Origin: Pieris napi
Taxonomy: Eukaryota; Arthropoda; Insecta; Lepidoptera; Pieridae
NCBI RefSeq assembly: GCF_905475465.1
Contig: NC_062253.1
Location: 6,138,001-6,202,000, forward strand
Direction: 5' to 3'
DNA: 64,000 nucleotides
This document shows positions 1 through 10,798 of the stretch, in pieces (position 1 is the stretch's first letter; every line of letters starts with the position of its first letter). Both the position numbers and the translations under genes were made by a program. Below the pieces are notes generated by a model. The model saw only the letters and a program-made list of their open reading frames with translations, was not told the origin of the DNA and made no database searches.

Positions 1-199
1 CACGAGTTCACACAAAGTCAATCCAATTACGCCATCAAATTATCTCAATTATAGAATCACTTAATTTAACTTATAATATATCCTCAAGGATTCTGGAGGT
101 AAAAATATTATTTAAATAAAAAATAAAACTTGAAATTATTTTGCCTCGTCTCACCTCCCTCCAACAAGCAAAAAGCTGGAAGAGCAGGCGCGAAATAAT

Positions 200-456
200 A
201 AATGGCTCAAATATAAGAGTATTTCCTCCAACTTCGATTTTGTTCCCTTTGGAGTAGAGACTCTTGGGCCGTGGGGTTCAAGTGCACAGGCGCTAAATAA
301 AGATTTAAGTTGGTGCCTGGTAGATGTACACAGCTCGGGAGTACTGGTGACTCCCGAGCTGGTGCTTTCCTCGCTCAACGAATAAGTAGCGCAATACAGC
401 GACGACATGCTGCCACCATTAAAGGTACACTCAGGGACTTTTTAAATTTGTTTTAA
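200..456 (+). pseudogene. LINE ORF2 C-terminal relic (family 1)
   Basis: This is the decayed 3' end of a non-LTR retrotransposon polyprotein. One frame reads ...FVPFGVETLGPWGSSA, and after a frame change at about position 343 it continues TGDSRAGAFLAQRI...IQRR.AA..KGTLRDF to a stop at 454-456. The same two blocks, in frame, occur at 12878-13114, and the second block occurs at 35938-36120, so this is one dispersed family. The frame is broken by a small inverted insertion (332-342, complementary to 350-360). The family assignment rests on comparison among the copies in this window; the LINE identity is from memory of lepidopteran retroelement tails. Not functional. Confidence 0.75.
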
Positions 457-1455
457 TTTTCCTTTTATTGCTTTTTAATTATTTTTATTATTGCTATGTA
501 GGTACAGAAAATTGTAAATACTGTTTATTGTTATGATTCCTAATAAAGTATATTAGGAAATAAATTAACTAAAATCAATTTCATAAAAAAAGTAATTCGT
601 TGTTAAATTTTGCTTAGTTTAGTATAATTTATGTAGTATTGTGAATACTCAGTGGACTTGTAACAAGCTCTAATAAAACAGTAAGATTCTGTGGGAAAAA
701 GGAACTAATATAATTCTAACGTATCATTTAATATATTCACAAAATATTATACTTTTAACTTTTTAAGTATCAAGTACCAAGTACTGTCGAACTATTTACT
801 AATAATAACGTATTGTCAACATTAAAAGGGATGATTGACGTTGACGACCTCAAAATCAGGACGATTATTTTTCCGTACAGACAGAGTAAACTTGAAACTC
901 CAGTCTCTCGCTAACCACATTTTGTAAAAACACTCGGAACGTCAAGTTATATAGTTTTAGGAACGAACAGAAATGATTTATTGTAGAATTCTTTATGTAG
1001 GAGCTCTGAATCATTAGTTATAACAGGTCAGAAAACTCGCGAAGTAAACCTGCGCATTATATATTCATAGAGATCTTGAAAAATGACGCTTGTCAAAAAT
1101 GTTTTGTTCTAACAGTGACAAGCACTTTCGGAAAACGTTTCGGAATATTCATAAAATTTTGTCATATAATAAAATAACTTGATTCTTGAGTTTCATACTG
1201 TGAAAAATTATTTAATACTTTCCGGTTGGAAGGCAAACTTGGCCACACCCATATGGTAATGTGTAGTAATTTAAGCCTCCGATTTTATTATGGACACATA
1301 AATAATCATATTTAAACAAATTTTAAGGCAAAAATATTAAATATACTGTAAGTTAGTAAGACTTGTTTTATTATTTAATTTCCGCGAAATATTCGCCGCT
1401 AATTTTCTTTAAAAATTAAGCAAGAAATAGAATTGAGAAAACTATTCTATTTATT
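457..1455. other. no gene seen
   Basis: AT-rich DNA with frequent stops in all frames. I see no repeat that is matched elsewhere in the window and no open frame worth naming. Confidence 0.6.
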
Positions 1456-1884
1456 GAAGTGAAACTTCTTTAGGCAAATGAGGGTAAAAATTTTACGGAT
1501 CTCACGAAGATGTGCAGCGTTTTTGGCGAAGAAAAGGGAGAGAGCGATTGAGACCGATTGAGAGAGAGTGAGGATAGAAATTCTATTTTTAAAATTAAAA
1601 TTTCGTAAAGAGAATTTATGAAATATTATTATATTTTATGCAAAATAATTTATCGAAATCTCAATAGATGAATTATAAATTAAAATGCCACGTGTTTTTA
1701 TTATCGAAGAAATAAATTAAATTAATAATTTGTATTAATTTTCGACACTTAATATTTTAATGATGATTAAATTCCTAACATATCTTCCTTTTTCCCTCCC
1801 TCTAAGTCTCGGAAATCTTAAGTTTTAGATTTGTATAAATATGAAGTAGAGTTAACAATTATTTTGCCAAAGAAGTTTCACTTC
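1456..1884. mobile_element. repeat with self-complementary inner ends, copy A
   Basis: The left end GAAGTGAAACTTCTTTAGG is inverted at the right end (AAAGAAGTTTCACTTC, to 1884). Each end is itself a small hairpin (GAAGT-gaa-ACTTC). A second copy lies at 39076-39601 and shares the ends plus an internal GATTGAGACCGATTGAGAG block and a gagagag-rich stretch. Similarity between copies continues right of the hairpin (TGACATG.GT.CTTT), so these hairpins are subterminal and the true borders lie further out. No coding capacity is visible. The superfamily is unknown to me. Confidence 0.6.
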
Positions 1885-2279
1885 TGACATGCGTACTTTA
1901 TATGCTTTTTTTTAAATATCTTTACGAAAATATGTAGCTTATAAAACGCTATATGAAGAGAGAGAACAATACAGAATAAAGCGGTGGATAAATCATTAAA
2001 ATATCCAACTGGGAATTCTCATTACGTTCTAAATTCGTGTTCCTGGAAACGATTTTACGCTGTGACAAGTTACAAGAACTTAACGAAGTATCAGAAATTC
2101 AGTTGAAACTATTCATTGGCAAAATTAAATCGAGTCACGCGTCCTGTCGCGTCGTGTGCGCGGCCTGCGACCCTTCCTGATTGGATTACAGGACAAATGA
2201 AATTATGACTCCAATTACTTATATCAACTTCAATCATTAAAATTATCGAAAGGTTAAAAACAAAATAAACAAACCTATA
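1885..2279. other. no gene seen; short GC-rich patch
   Basis: AT-rich, except for a CpG-rich patch at about 2133-2175 (gtcacgcgtcctgtcgcgtc and following). No exon structure could be supported. Confidence 0.5.
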
Positions 2280-2472
2280 TCACTTTCATAGTATAAAACA
2301 AAGTCGCTTTCTTTGTCCCTATATCCCTATGTATCCTTAAATCTTTAAAACTACGCAACGGATTTTGATGCGGTTTTTTTTAATAGATAGAGGTTTTTAA
2401 TAGGAAGATTTATATGTATAACTGAATTTAGTATCAGCATTTCACCTGTGCGAAGCCGGGGCGTGTCGCTAG
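2280..2472 (+). mobile_element. short non-autonomous Helitron-like element
   Basis: The element begins TC (2280-2281) after an A and ends CTAG (2469-2472) before a T. This is the Helitron pattern of insertion between A and T without target duplication. The interior contains the sequence TTTAAAACTACGCAACGGAT, which I recognise from lepidopteran repeats. It is 193 bp, shorter than its relatives in the window, and carries no Rep/helicase coding. Confidence 0.65.
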
Positions 2473-3112
2473 TAATTTATATATTGTTCACCTAGTAAGC
2501 GTGAAATCCTTAAACCTGAAGTCAAGCGTCTGAAATCTGGCTATGTACCAATTGAATTTGCTATGTGCATACTTAACATACGCTTGAAAAATCTCTTAAA
2601 ATGGTAAAGGGACGCTGGTCTAACTTCAATCTACAGCTGAAACAAATGACTAGATCACCGATTAGAATTCTGTCTCTAGCCAACATATATTATTTAATAA
2701 AAATGTTTTAAACATGTATAAAGCCAGTAATTGATCCGATTAGTATGACTTTCTTTTTAAATCAATTATGAGAAAATCGTATCCCTTAATTAAATAGTTT
2801 CTTAATCATAATTGGAAAGGAAACAATATATTAAAACATGTTCTATTGTTCCATAAAATGTTATCTAAAATTTTACGAATGGCTAGTGCACAATTTAATG
2901 AAATATTTGAAAACGTTCACAACATAAGAGAATGCAGTAAACTCTCCTCGGGACAAAATACGTGAGATTCCACGAAACAAGCTTTGAATAAAATCATTTA
3001 ATCCTTTGTTTCGCGTTAAAATTCCAACAATGTGAACATATTTTAGTTAAATTTATTTTGGATACTAGGGCATGTATCCATTATCAGATACGCCTTTTTA
3101 ATTTGCTGTATA
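2473..3112. other. no gene seen
   Basis: Unannotated AT-rich sequence between two Helitron copies. No matched repeat or plausible exon was found. Confidence 0.55.
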
Positions 3113-3541
3113 TCAATATATATAAAAATGAAACCCGTTTTCCGTTGTCACGACATAACGTGAAAACGGCTTGACCGATTTTTCTGATTCTTTTTTTATA
3201 ATATTCCTTGAAGTACGAGGATGGTTCTTACGGAGAGAAAATTTAAAAAAATTGAATGAAAAAGTCTAAAAACAACAATTTTCTATATTCCCATACAAAA
3301 TATGTATTCGTAATAATATTTAAAGGCAATTTGAACTTTAATACCATACCATAAAGTTCAAGTGTTAGTGGAGGGGTTCCGGGAAGGTAAATTTTTATTT
3401 TTTGACATAATGTATTTGTTGTATTATATATTAAATTTTTTTTTTTTACTAGCTAGACCGGTGTCCCGAATAGCAGAATAAGTATTAAAAAAAAATAAAG
3501 AATCGACTGTTAGGCGGTACGATGTTCGCCTGGCCAGCTAG
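3113..3541 (+). mobile_element. non-autonomous Helitron-like element
   Basis: It starts TC after A (3113) and ends GGCCAGCTAG before T (3541). It is a near copy, in the opposite orientation, of the element at 54785-55193: both share the blocks AAAATGAAACCCGTTTTCCG, GACATAACxTGAAAACGGC and GAATCGACTGTTAGGCGGTA. About 429 bp, no coding capacity. Confidence 0.75.
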
Positions 3542-3789
3542 TTAGTCATAAAAACATTGATCATAAATTATAAATGCAAATATTTACTATGACTATACTA
3601 CTTTGTTGTGTATAAAACATTATTGTAGGTTGGAAGCCTTGATTTGTTTCAGCTATCGTTAAAATAAAGAGCTATTTAGAATATCCATAGCGCAAAACCT
3701 GCATCTTGAGCACGCCCCACATTCACCTTACGTACATACCCTCGCTTTTACACAACACAGCTAAATTAGATATTACTTAGTTAAATGTA

Positions 3790-3915
3790 TTGAATAATTT
3801 TTATTGTTTTTTAAATATTATCTATTCCATCTTTGGCTATATTTTTTGTGTAATTGTTTGTTATTATATACAATTTTTGTTAGCTGTAGGATTACGAAAT
3901 AAATAAAAAGTTACA
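3790..3915 (+). repeat. LINE 3'-untranslated relic (family 1)
   Basis: The block AATTTTTGTTAGCTGTAGGA followed by a GAAATAA stretch also lies directly downstream of the LINE stop codon at 13114. This is therefore most likely the untranslated 3' tail of the same LINE family, without its coding part. Confidence 0.5.
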
Positions 3916-4025
3916 AACAACCAAATAGTTTTACAATTACACATTACTTACATATACATTGTACATTTGCAATACCAATCATGTTTGGTATCAATTTATA
4001 ACATGGTTAAATGATCCCACCCCTA

Positions 4026-4125
4026 TGAAGGCTTGCAAGTGCTTTACGGCATTTTCTGAATTGGTACGCTCTTTTCTTGAAGAAGACCAAGTCGAATTGG
4101 TTCGGAAATGCTTTAGTGAAAGCTT
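4026..4125 (+). repeat. high-copy lepidopteran-type repeat B, fragment
   Basis: Contains GAATTGGTACGCTCTTTTCT and TCGAATTGGTTCGGAAAT. These blocks recur (with variation) on one strand or the other at 6890, 15247, 27446, 29976, 32785, 38770, 53925, 62548 and 63590. No product; decayed. Confidence 0.65.
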
Positions 4126-4414
4126 AATATTTTAAGAATTTTCGTAGTAAGACTTTGTATGTGTAAGCGAGGCTTAACGATTGAAAAGTTAAACAGATCG
4201 GTATTGAGAGAGTGCTTCGAGTGCGACACTCGATCATAAATAACGCATTGTTTCATTACAATGACACCTCACTCGGTGGTTATAAAAACAATGAAATTCA
4301 TTTTTATTTGAAGCCAGCAACTTTTATACGATCTGAAATTTGCGATATTCGATTGGTTAACGGAAATACTAAGCGTGTTTGTTAATTGCTTTTGACAATC
4401 AAGAACACATTCTC

Positions 4415-4580
4415 ACCTACAAATTTGCTTGTATGGATTATTGTTCAAAACATCATCTTCATCATTTGAGAACTGGCACTAAATGTAAAGTTAGAAGCAT
4501 TTCATATACATTTCTTTTTTTTGACGTTCATAAGTGTACATTGTGTTACCTATACCTATGATTAAATGATTTCATACTTT
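4415..4580 (+). repeat. dispersed repeat C, fragment
   Basis: Contains TTTGAGAACTGGCACTAAAT, TTTGACGTTCATAAGTGTAC and TTACCTATACCTATGATTAA. The same blocks recur at 19850-20015 (+), 15925-16080 (-), 37196-37400 (-) and 53160-53310 (-). It looks like a retroelement 3' region; the class is not certain. The open frame crossing it is incidental. Confidence 0.65.
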
Positions 4581-5049
4581 AATTTACTTTACATCTTTAT
4601 GGCACCATCTCGAAAATTTCGTCTCGAATAATTATTGAAAATCTCGTCAAATAAAACACAACTTCAAATATCCAATGGAAGCCATTAAAATCTGAATAGG
4701 CCAAATCTGAAATTAATTAAATATTTATTGATTTGAATTAATTAAAGGTGTTTTGCGAGTAAATATTCACAATGTAAGTTTGTCTATACCTTGATGTCAG
4801 GGGTTGACATAGTACTATCGCGCTAGCACATACTTAAGTTTAAAAAACCCACGCCCAATTGATAAGCTCGTTCTTCGGGTGTTTTGAAGGTGGTTAAAAA
4901 TTACTTTAACGTGTATAAAACGCGAATTTCTTACGTAAAATAACGGAAGTTACCGTATTTTTTTGCATTAATGTTTTGCGTGACCAATTGAGTATCGCAA
5001 TTACCGTTTGATATTGATCCGGCTGACAATCGCACGATAAATCACTCGA
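4581..5049. other. no gene seen
   Basis: No supported gene or matched repeat. Confidence 0.5.
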
Positions 5050-5229
5050 GCTGTGCGATTCTGTAACTCACTTTTCGAACTCACACAGCGGTTTTTGCAG
5101 CGGCGGTCGCGCTCAAATCAGTCGTGAAGTCAGTCATTTTATGATTTTACATTCTGATAAGAAGGGAGCTTGTAGTTTATTGTTTATTCGCTGTGTGAGT
5201 TCGAAAAGTGAGTTACAGAATCGCAAGGC
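5050..5229. mobile_element. long-TIR MITE (family P), copy 1
   Basis: Starts GCTGTGCGATTCTGTAACTC and ends with the inverted GAGTTACAGAATCGCAAGGC. Related copies are at 22703-22956 and 61504-61746. This copy is short (180 bp) and has lost most of the right inverted repeat. Flanking CTCGAG occurs on both sides (5045-5050 and 5235-5240), possibly a target duplication. Non-coding. Confidence 0.75.
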
Positions 5230-5678
5230 TGATTCTCGAGACCTCTAACGTAAGGGTAAGGTTAAAAGTTAAAGACAGCCTTGAATTAAACTTTTATAAT
5301 TTGCAAGGAATTGGACAAAAGATTTGTCGTCATTACCGTAAGAGGGCGTAAGAGGCTTAAATCCTGTGGCCGCGCCATCGAGCACTCTCTTCGCCCTCTA
5401 TTAAAGAATTAAATACTCTTTCACTAACCTCAAGAGGGCATTTCTCACCGCGATTGTTGACGCTCTCCGTAGCCATTATTATTTTCTTGACTTTCACAAA
5501 ATATACTTTGAAGAGCGCGGGGTTCGTTTTAGGAGAGACTTATGTGTAGTGAGGTACACTCCAAAGCTTTTTATCTTGAAGTATCTTACAGATATATAAA
5601 AAATACTTTACCAGTAAGGGCTTTGTGTCGTTATTTCATTTTTACCAACACTTGACTACTACCAATTTATATATACAA
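5230..5678. other. no gene seen; moderately GC-rich
   Basis: Contains paired gagggcgtaagagg and ctcttcgccctc motifs near 5343-5400, giving weak local dyad symmetry. No open frame or splice structure could be supported. Confidence 0.45.
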
Positions 5679-6055
5679 CTAGCAGACTCGGCCAAGCGTT
5701 GCTGTGGCTAAGGTTTTCGTTATATAATATATAGTAAACTATTCAAGGGAAACGGTAGGAGAACACCAGTCATGGAGACAATCATGCGTTTTTGGTGGTT
5801 ATGCCATTAAATTGTAGCTTATGTGAACCGTTGGAACTTTCAACATAGCGGCATCTATTAGAATTGTGACTGTCAAATAATAAACAAAATTTTGCAATAA
5901 AATAATATTGCGGCTATAAATTGAGATGTAAGCTATCCTATCTTTTAAGTTGGATCAAACTGCACACGGTGGGCAAATTTAATTTAAAATCGATTAAGTA
6001 GTTTAGGAGTCCATCGCGGAAAAACAACGTGACACGTGATTTATATATATTAAGA
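5679..6055 (-). mobile_element. non-autonomous Helitron-like element
   Basis: On the minus strand it starts TC after A (plus 6055-6054) and ends CTAG before T (plus 5682-5679). The 5' part on that strand includes TATATATAAATCACGTGTCA and a CCGCGATGGACTCCTAAACT block. 377 bp, no coding capacity. Confidence 0.7.
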
Positions 6056-6059
6056 TGAA

Positions 6060-6235
6060 TACTTTCACTATTATTAATAATAATTCACGTACAACAAAAG
6101 ATGCTAATTAATTTAATGCTATTAATGAAATTCTGAAGTAAGTGATTGCGTCTGGCTACTCTCGGGGCGTAACTCCGACGATTTAGGTAATTGCCACGCT
6201 TATAAAACTAAGGAAACCTGAGGGGCAAAAGTTAA
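6060..6235 (+). repeat. dispersed repeat D, copy 1
   Basis: Shares CGTAACTCCGACGATTTAGG and CGCCACGCTT-like blocks, plus an upstream CGTACAACAA block, with 27960-28130. Class unknown. Confidence 0.6.
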
Positions 6236-6889
6236 GTTAGTTTAGTTATAGCCTATTAAAACGTTTCACACTTTTAAGCATTCATTTGTTTTTCCCTGTC
6301 AAATTGTGTTATAGAGTCTTCATTTTTAACTAATTGATGGTATTTATTTATACGCATAGGACCAATCCATTAATATTTCAATTGTTTTTAGTTCGTTTAC
6401 ACAAGATTTTGGAAAATTTCTTTTAAACTCCTCTAAGCGTGGCGATAATGTATATATAGTATTTTTTGGCTATGGTTTCGTTCCATAATATCCCTGTTAC
6501 TTAATTAGCGTAATAGATTCGCGTTTGCACATTCGTCGAATCTCTTGCCGTTAATTGTACATACAATTAGTATTGGTCAAGAAGTAAGGAGGCGTACGAA
6601 GGCAAGAGTCTGTACGTCCTAGCTCCCAGTCAGTCGCCAAGGAGAAAATATCATGTATGTCGCTTCCCGTCAGTCTCATGATGTCTCGGCGTTTTCACGT
6701 TTTTCATGTTTTCACCATTAAACCGCATAAAACACCCACTTAACAAATGATTGTTAAAACGACATTAACCATAACGGACTGCAAGCTGTGCTATTGAAGT
6801 TCTGAATGCTGTCTATGTAAAACGCTGCCTGTTTTAAATCACGGACGTTTATAAAATCGTTCTAGTTTTCTATATACATTTATTATGTC
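6236..6889. other. no gene seen
   Basis: AT-rich, with a moderately GC-rich part at about 6570-6700. No matched repeat or exon found. Confidence 0.5.
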
Positions 6890-7030
6890 ACAGAAGGCAG
6901 ACGGGCAGGAGGTTCACCTTACGTTAAGTGAAACCGCCGCCCATGGACACTCGCACTGCCAGAAAGCTCGCAAGCGCGCTGCCGGCCTTTTAAGAATTGG
7001 TACGCTCTTTTCTTGAAGGACCTCTAACGC
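6890..7030 (+). repeat. high-copy repeat B
   Basis: One of the clearer copies. It carries GACGGGCAGGAGGTTCACCT, ACCGCCGCCCATGGACACTC, CTGCCGGCCTTTTAAGAATT and GGTACGCTCTTTTCTTGAAG in order. It abuts repeat E at about 7022. Non-coding. Confidence 0.75.
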
Positions 7031-7266
7031 AAGAACGCATCAGTACCAATCTAGTGGATATTATGAAAAAGATACAGGATGTAAATTTTTTCGAATTTTA
7101 ATAAGAATAAGTAAAAAAAGTCAATTTTCTTATAAAACGCAAAATAAATTATAACTCTGCAGGGGTTGAGCTTAGAGACCTCCCGTAGAACAATTTTTTG
7201 AAGCTGATGACCTCATCTATCCCCTATTTGCGTTTGATCCACAACTTTTTGACCACCCTGTATATA
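7022..7266 (-). repeat. repeat E, copy
   Basis: Reverse-strand match to 18109-18350: the blocks TACCAATCTAGTGGATATTA, ATAAATTATAACTCTGCAGG and GTTTGATCCACAACTTTTTG are shared. The end CACCCTGTATATAG corresponds to ACAGGGTGG at the other copy. Partial copy at 40025-40140. Possibly a DNA transposon end; class not established. Confidence 0.65.
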
Positions 7267-7267
7267 G

Positions 7268-7360
7268 TCTTATTCATCTAATGCTGCATCTGCACTGCTG
7301 GACATAGGCCTCTTCCCCTAATTTCCAGTACGACCGGTACCAAGCCACTTGTGTCTAGTA
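7268..7360 (+). repeat. possible LINE 3' relic
   Basis: GCACTGCTGGACATAGGCCT followed by a cttcccc tract and ACGACCGGTACCAAGCC resembles a tail that I know from arthropod LINEs. No other copy in the window; short and decayed. Confidence 0.4.
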
Positions 7361-7422
7361 TAGTCTTTCTTAATCGGATTTCAACCGTCGTTATTATTTA
7401 TATACATATTATTACAATCTAT

Positions 7423-7617
7423 TCAATTAAATACAATACTTAAGTTCATATTTGTTAAAATTAGTGTTTGAAACTGAGATATTTGTTGGACGTTTTCTAA
7501 AATGCACCGGCCGGGGATCGCGCATCGTTTAGTCCCGTTTGGCCCTGCGCCAGCCATATTGGCCCATATACTCACCTTGCTAATTGCTTTTATAGCATTG
7601 ACGCAGAAGCTACGCAT
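7423..7617 (-). other. 64-codon open frame with an internal GTGAGT, unassigned
   Basis: The frame starts MRSFCVNAIKAISK and then meets AAG|GTGAGT, a consensus splice donor, after 14 codons. If the donor is used, the rest of the frame is intron. The surrounding 7500-7580 is GC-richer than its neighbours. No family is recognised and no partner exon was found, so this may be chance. Confidence 0.2.
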
Positions 7618-7714
7618 AATATATTAAAACTATGTGCTGCAGCCATTCTGATTATTTGTATTCTAAAAATAATGTTTATTAATTATTTAAATATGCCGCA
7701 CACATATGTACAGG

Positions 7715-7716
<2 letters not shown>

Positions 7717-7757
<41 letters not shown>
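7717..7757. repeat. (TA)n microsatellite
   Basis: 41 bp of uninterrupted TA dinucleotides. Confidence 0.95.
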
Positions 7758-7760
<3 letters not shown>

Positions 7761-8066
7761 GTCGTATTCATTATTTGACAATTATTCTTAAATAATTAAA
7801 GGAATGTTTTGCCACATATTTGTTACAGTGATGACAAGAAAGTAATAAGAAAATTTTAAAGCAGTACATTTTATAAATTTATGTATATCAAATGCGTCAA
7901 AATGTCCAAACAAAGTCGTCTTTAAATAATTCAGTACTTTAATATTAAGTTATTTATTTATTTCCAACACACAAATATATAGTATTTACAATATTCTTAA
8001 CTTACATAGTAATATATACGTATAGTAATAATAATAAAAATTAATACATAGAAAATTAAATCAAAC

Positions 8067-8225
8067 TTAAAAAGTTTGGTCCCTGTGGCAGTGTACCTTT
8101 ACGCTGGCAGCATTTCCTCGCTGTATTGCGATACTTCTTTTAGTGAGGAAAGCACCAGCTCTGGGGTCACCGGTACATCTTTAATTAGCTTCTATGCACT
8201 TGAACCCCACGGCCCAAGAGTCTAA
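8067..8225 (-). pseudogene. LINE ORF2 C-terminal relic (family 1)
   Basis: On the minus strand, ETLGPWGSSA is followed, after a frame change, by TGDPRAGAFL..RSIAIQRGNAAS to a stop at plus 8067-8069. It matches the relics at 200-456 and 12878-13114. Only the last 50 or so codons remain, with indels. Confidence 0.7.
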
Positions 8226-9419
8226 GAGTTTCTTTTGATAACATGTTAAATTGTATCATCTGTCAATTGTAGGTAGTATTGTAGTAATATAAGGGATCAT
8301 TTAAAATCTTTTTGCACTCATTCTACATACCAGGCAATAAAATTAGAAATTTTAATTAATCCTGACGATATATGACATGTTTCAAGTCGGTCACAGCTGT
8401 CATTCAGTTCTATTTGTTTGTGTGCGCTTTGCCGCTGTCGGCCGCACTCTGACCTTTTGTTTTAGATAGGTCGAATTGGAATTGAATTAATTTCTTTCTT
8501 TCTTCAATGCAGTGAAATAATTCCGTTATGGTTGGATTAGATTAGCCGTTGTATTTTTATTATTGCCCTTTTCTTCAGGGCGCATCTTCTATCTGATGTA
8601 GTAAGTAAAAATTTGTAGTCAAGCAAATTAAATAAAATTCCTGTTATGATAGAGCCATCTATGGCATGACATCCAAAAACCGATCAACTTATCTAGAACT
8701 TAGTATGTTCTTCTCATTTATATAAATAAAAATCCTGTTAACGCACTTGTCACTTGGCAAATGTAAAGCTCCTCTCCTTTTGCTGTTCTATAAAGAAACT
8801 CAAAAACAATTGAACCGATTTTATTGAAGAATAAGAAGAAAAAGTACAGGGATTATAAAACATTTCTTATAATTAAATATTTTTTGTTTGTTATGTAACA
8901 TCTTTTATTTTTAACTGACTTCACTCACCGAAGGAGGACAATATCAATTCAACAATTTGACTTTGAAAAAATTTCAAAAAATTTCAATTTCAATTTCAAA
9001 AATCACTTTATAATAATTCCCTAGTAATACAAGACCTAAAGAATGTTGTTATTTTATACTATTTACAGCATTTTGGACACTTCTATGTTTTGCTATCTAT
9101 TATGAAAATACAATATTACCATAAATAATGTTATTTTCTTAACAACGTAAACAGATATGACAAGAACCAGGTTAGTCCTATAATAGGATCAGAGCGATTT
9201 GGAGGTACGTTGTTAACGAGGTGGGATCACGGGTATTGCGTGTCCCGGTCTCCTGATCCTATACATTTCCCGGGATTGCACCAAATCCCTCTCGGCTGCT
9301 ACAAATTTCTCCAAGATCATGCCTGGACGGATAAATTACGTTGGAAGATAAGGGTCTGATAAAGCTTTCCTACATTATTATAAATGCAAAAATGTGAATA
9401 CCATTTATATTAAATCGAG
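8226..9419. other. no gene seen; possible Helitron remnant
   Basis: A stretch near 8715-8860 (TTATATAAATAAAAATCCTG and a later CAATTGAACCGATTTTATTG) has the style of a Helitron 5' part but no clear TC/CTAG borders. 9183-9260 carries taggatcag and ctgatccta in inverted orientation around a GC-richer segment. Nothing else was found. Confidence 0.4.
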
Positions 9420-9525
9420 AATGAAAGGCAAACATCGTGAGGAAACCGGCATTTTTTGAAATTTGAAAACCCAAAAATCGATGTCAGGAATCAGACTGAT
9501 CACCTACTTTTATACAATAAAAATG
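9420..9525 (+). repeat. SINE fragment (tRNA-derived family)
   Basis: The SINE body blocks AAACATCGTGAGGAAACCGG and CTGATCACCTACTTTTATAC are present; the tRNA-like head is missing. Confidence 0.55.
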
Positions 9526-10230
9526 ATCAATGAAACGGATGGAATCTGATAAAATAATTATAGGAATATTTATTATATTAAAACAGGTCATAAATTTAGT
9601 ATGTTTTCTCTAGTACAGTGTAGGTAGCGTACTAGCCATCTGTCGGTCTATTACTATGCATATTGCATCACTCGGAGCCATGTAACCTCTAGTGAGTTTC
9701 TGTTAGCCTAGTACACAATGCTAGTTATAATAGGTATGCACACACCTATTCCATTAGTTTAGATTAAAAAACAATCTAATTAATTAATACATTAAAATAT
9801 TTATTGTTATCTGGATGATATAGTTGGTTTAATATAAACCTTCTGATATTTTCCAATTATATAAAGATTGTGTGTTGAATAGCCTGTTTAATTTAAGTTA
9901 ACTTATACGCATTTAATTATATACTTGCACGTTGTTGTTGTATTTATTTGTAACACGTTTGTAGTTGAGCTTTCATTTCAATTATGGGTCTAAGAACAGC
10001 CTAAACAAAAGAAGATAAGAAGCGGAGATTCCATATCTTGAAAAGTAACGGTCTTACTAATAAAAAATCACTATACATGCGTTATGACAAGGTGATAGTA
10101 ATTCAGTGAATAGAGCTTGTACAGGGCATAAACACCTCTTTGACCAATAATCGATGTGTATTGGTTGAATAACAAAACGACCCTTATTTAATGTTACCCT
10201 GGCAACCCGCCGTGTTTGATTGACGTTTGA
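9526..10230. other. no gene seen
   Basis: AT-rich sequence upstream of the Harbinger relic. I looked here for the DNA-binding exon expected of a Harbinger partner gene and did not find one. Confidence 0.45.
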
Positions 10231-10697
10231 ATTAATAATTCTGATACAACTCATAATTCTAATGTAAGTTGTATTTATTTTATCAACCAAAGCTATTATA
10301 TACACATTTACTTAATATACTAATAACATTTTATTATTTGCAGCTAATAGAAACTCCAAAACCTCAGACAAAGAGGACTAGAATTTTACATAAAAAGCCG
10401 CGTTCTGCAGTACAAAAGTTAGAAGAGGTTAGTATCAATGTGATAGAGAAAGGACTATTTCATTCAAAACCCCTCAACGATCATACTTAAATTTTTTAGG
10501 CATCTCAAATAGTGGAAAGTGCCAAACTCCGCAACACGGTAATGTTCCAGTGTTTCCAGGAAGAGCACGAAACAAAACAAAGGCAGATGGCTGAAACACA
10601 TGAGCTCAAACAGAAGCAACTTGCCGAAGCTCACGAAAGGGCTAGACAGAAGCATCTTCTAAGGCTCAAATTGTTACAGCAGCAATTAAATAAATAA
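10231..10697 (+). pseudogene. C-terminal exons of a Harbinger-associated Myb/SANT-like protein
   Basis: Two coding exons fit together. Exon 10344-10427 follows TTATTTGCAG, encodes LIETPKPQTKRTRILHKKP...QKLEE, and ends at a GTTAGT donor. A 72-bp intron ends in TTTTTTAG, and exon 10500-10697 continues in phase 0 to a TAA. The last 65 residues are rich in Q, K, E, H and R with heptad-like leucines (coiled coil), ending LLRLKLLQQQLNK. A GTAAGT at 10264 would make an 80-bp upstream intron, but the exon before it meets a stop. The convergent HARBI1-like relic just downstream suggests the second (DNA-binding partner) gene of a PIF/Harbinger element. The DNA-binding domain itself is absent, so this is inferred from context and the element is probably dead. 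Confidence 0.55.
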
Positions 10698-10798
10698 TTA
10701 TATACTTATAAAAAAAAAAAACCCCTGTTTTAAATGAAATATAACTTTTTATTTATTTCAAGTCCTTAACTATCCACACCTATGTAAATAAAACAGCC

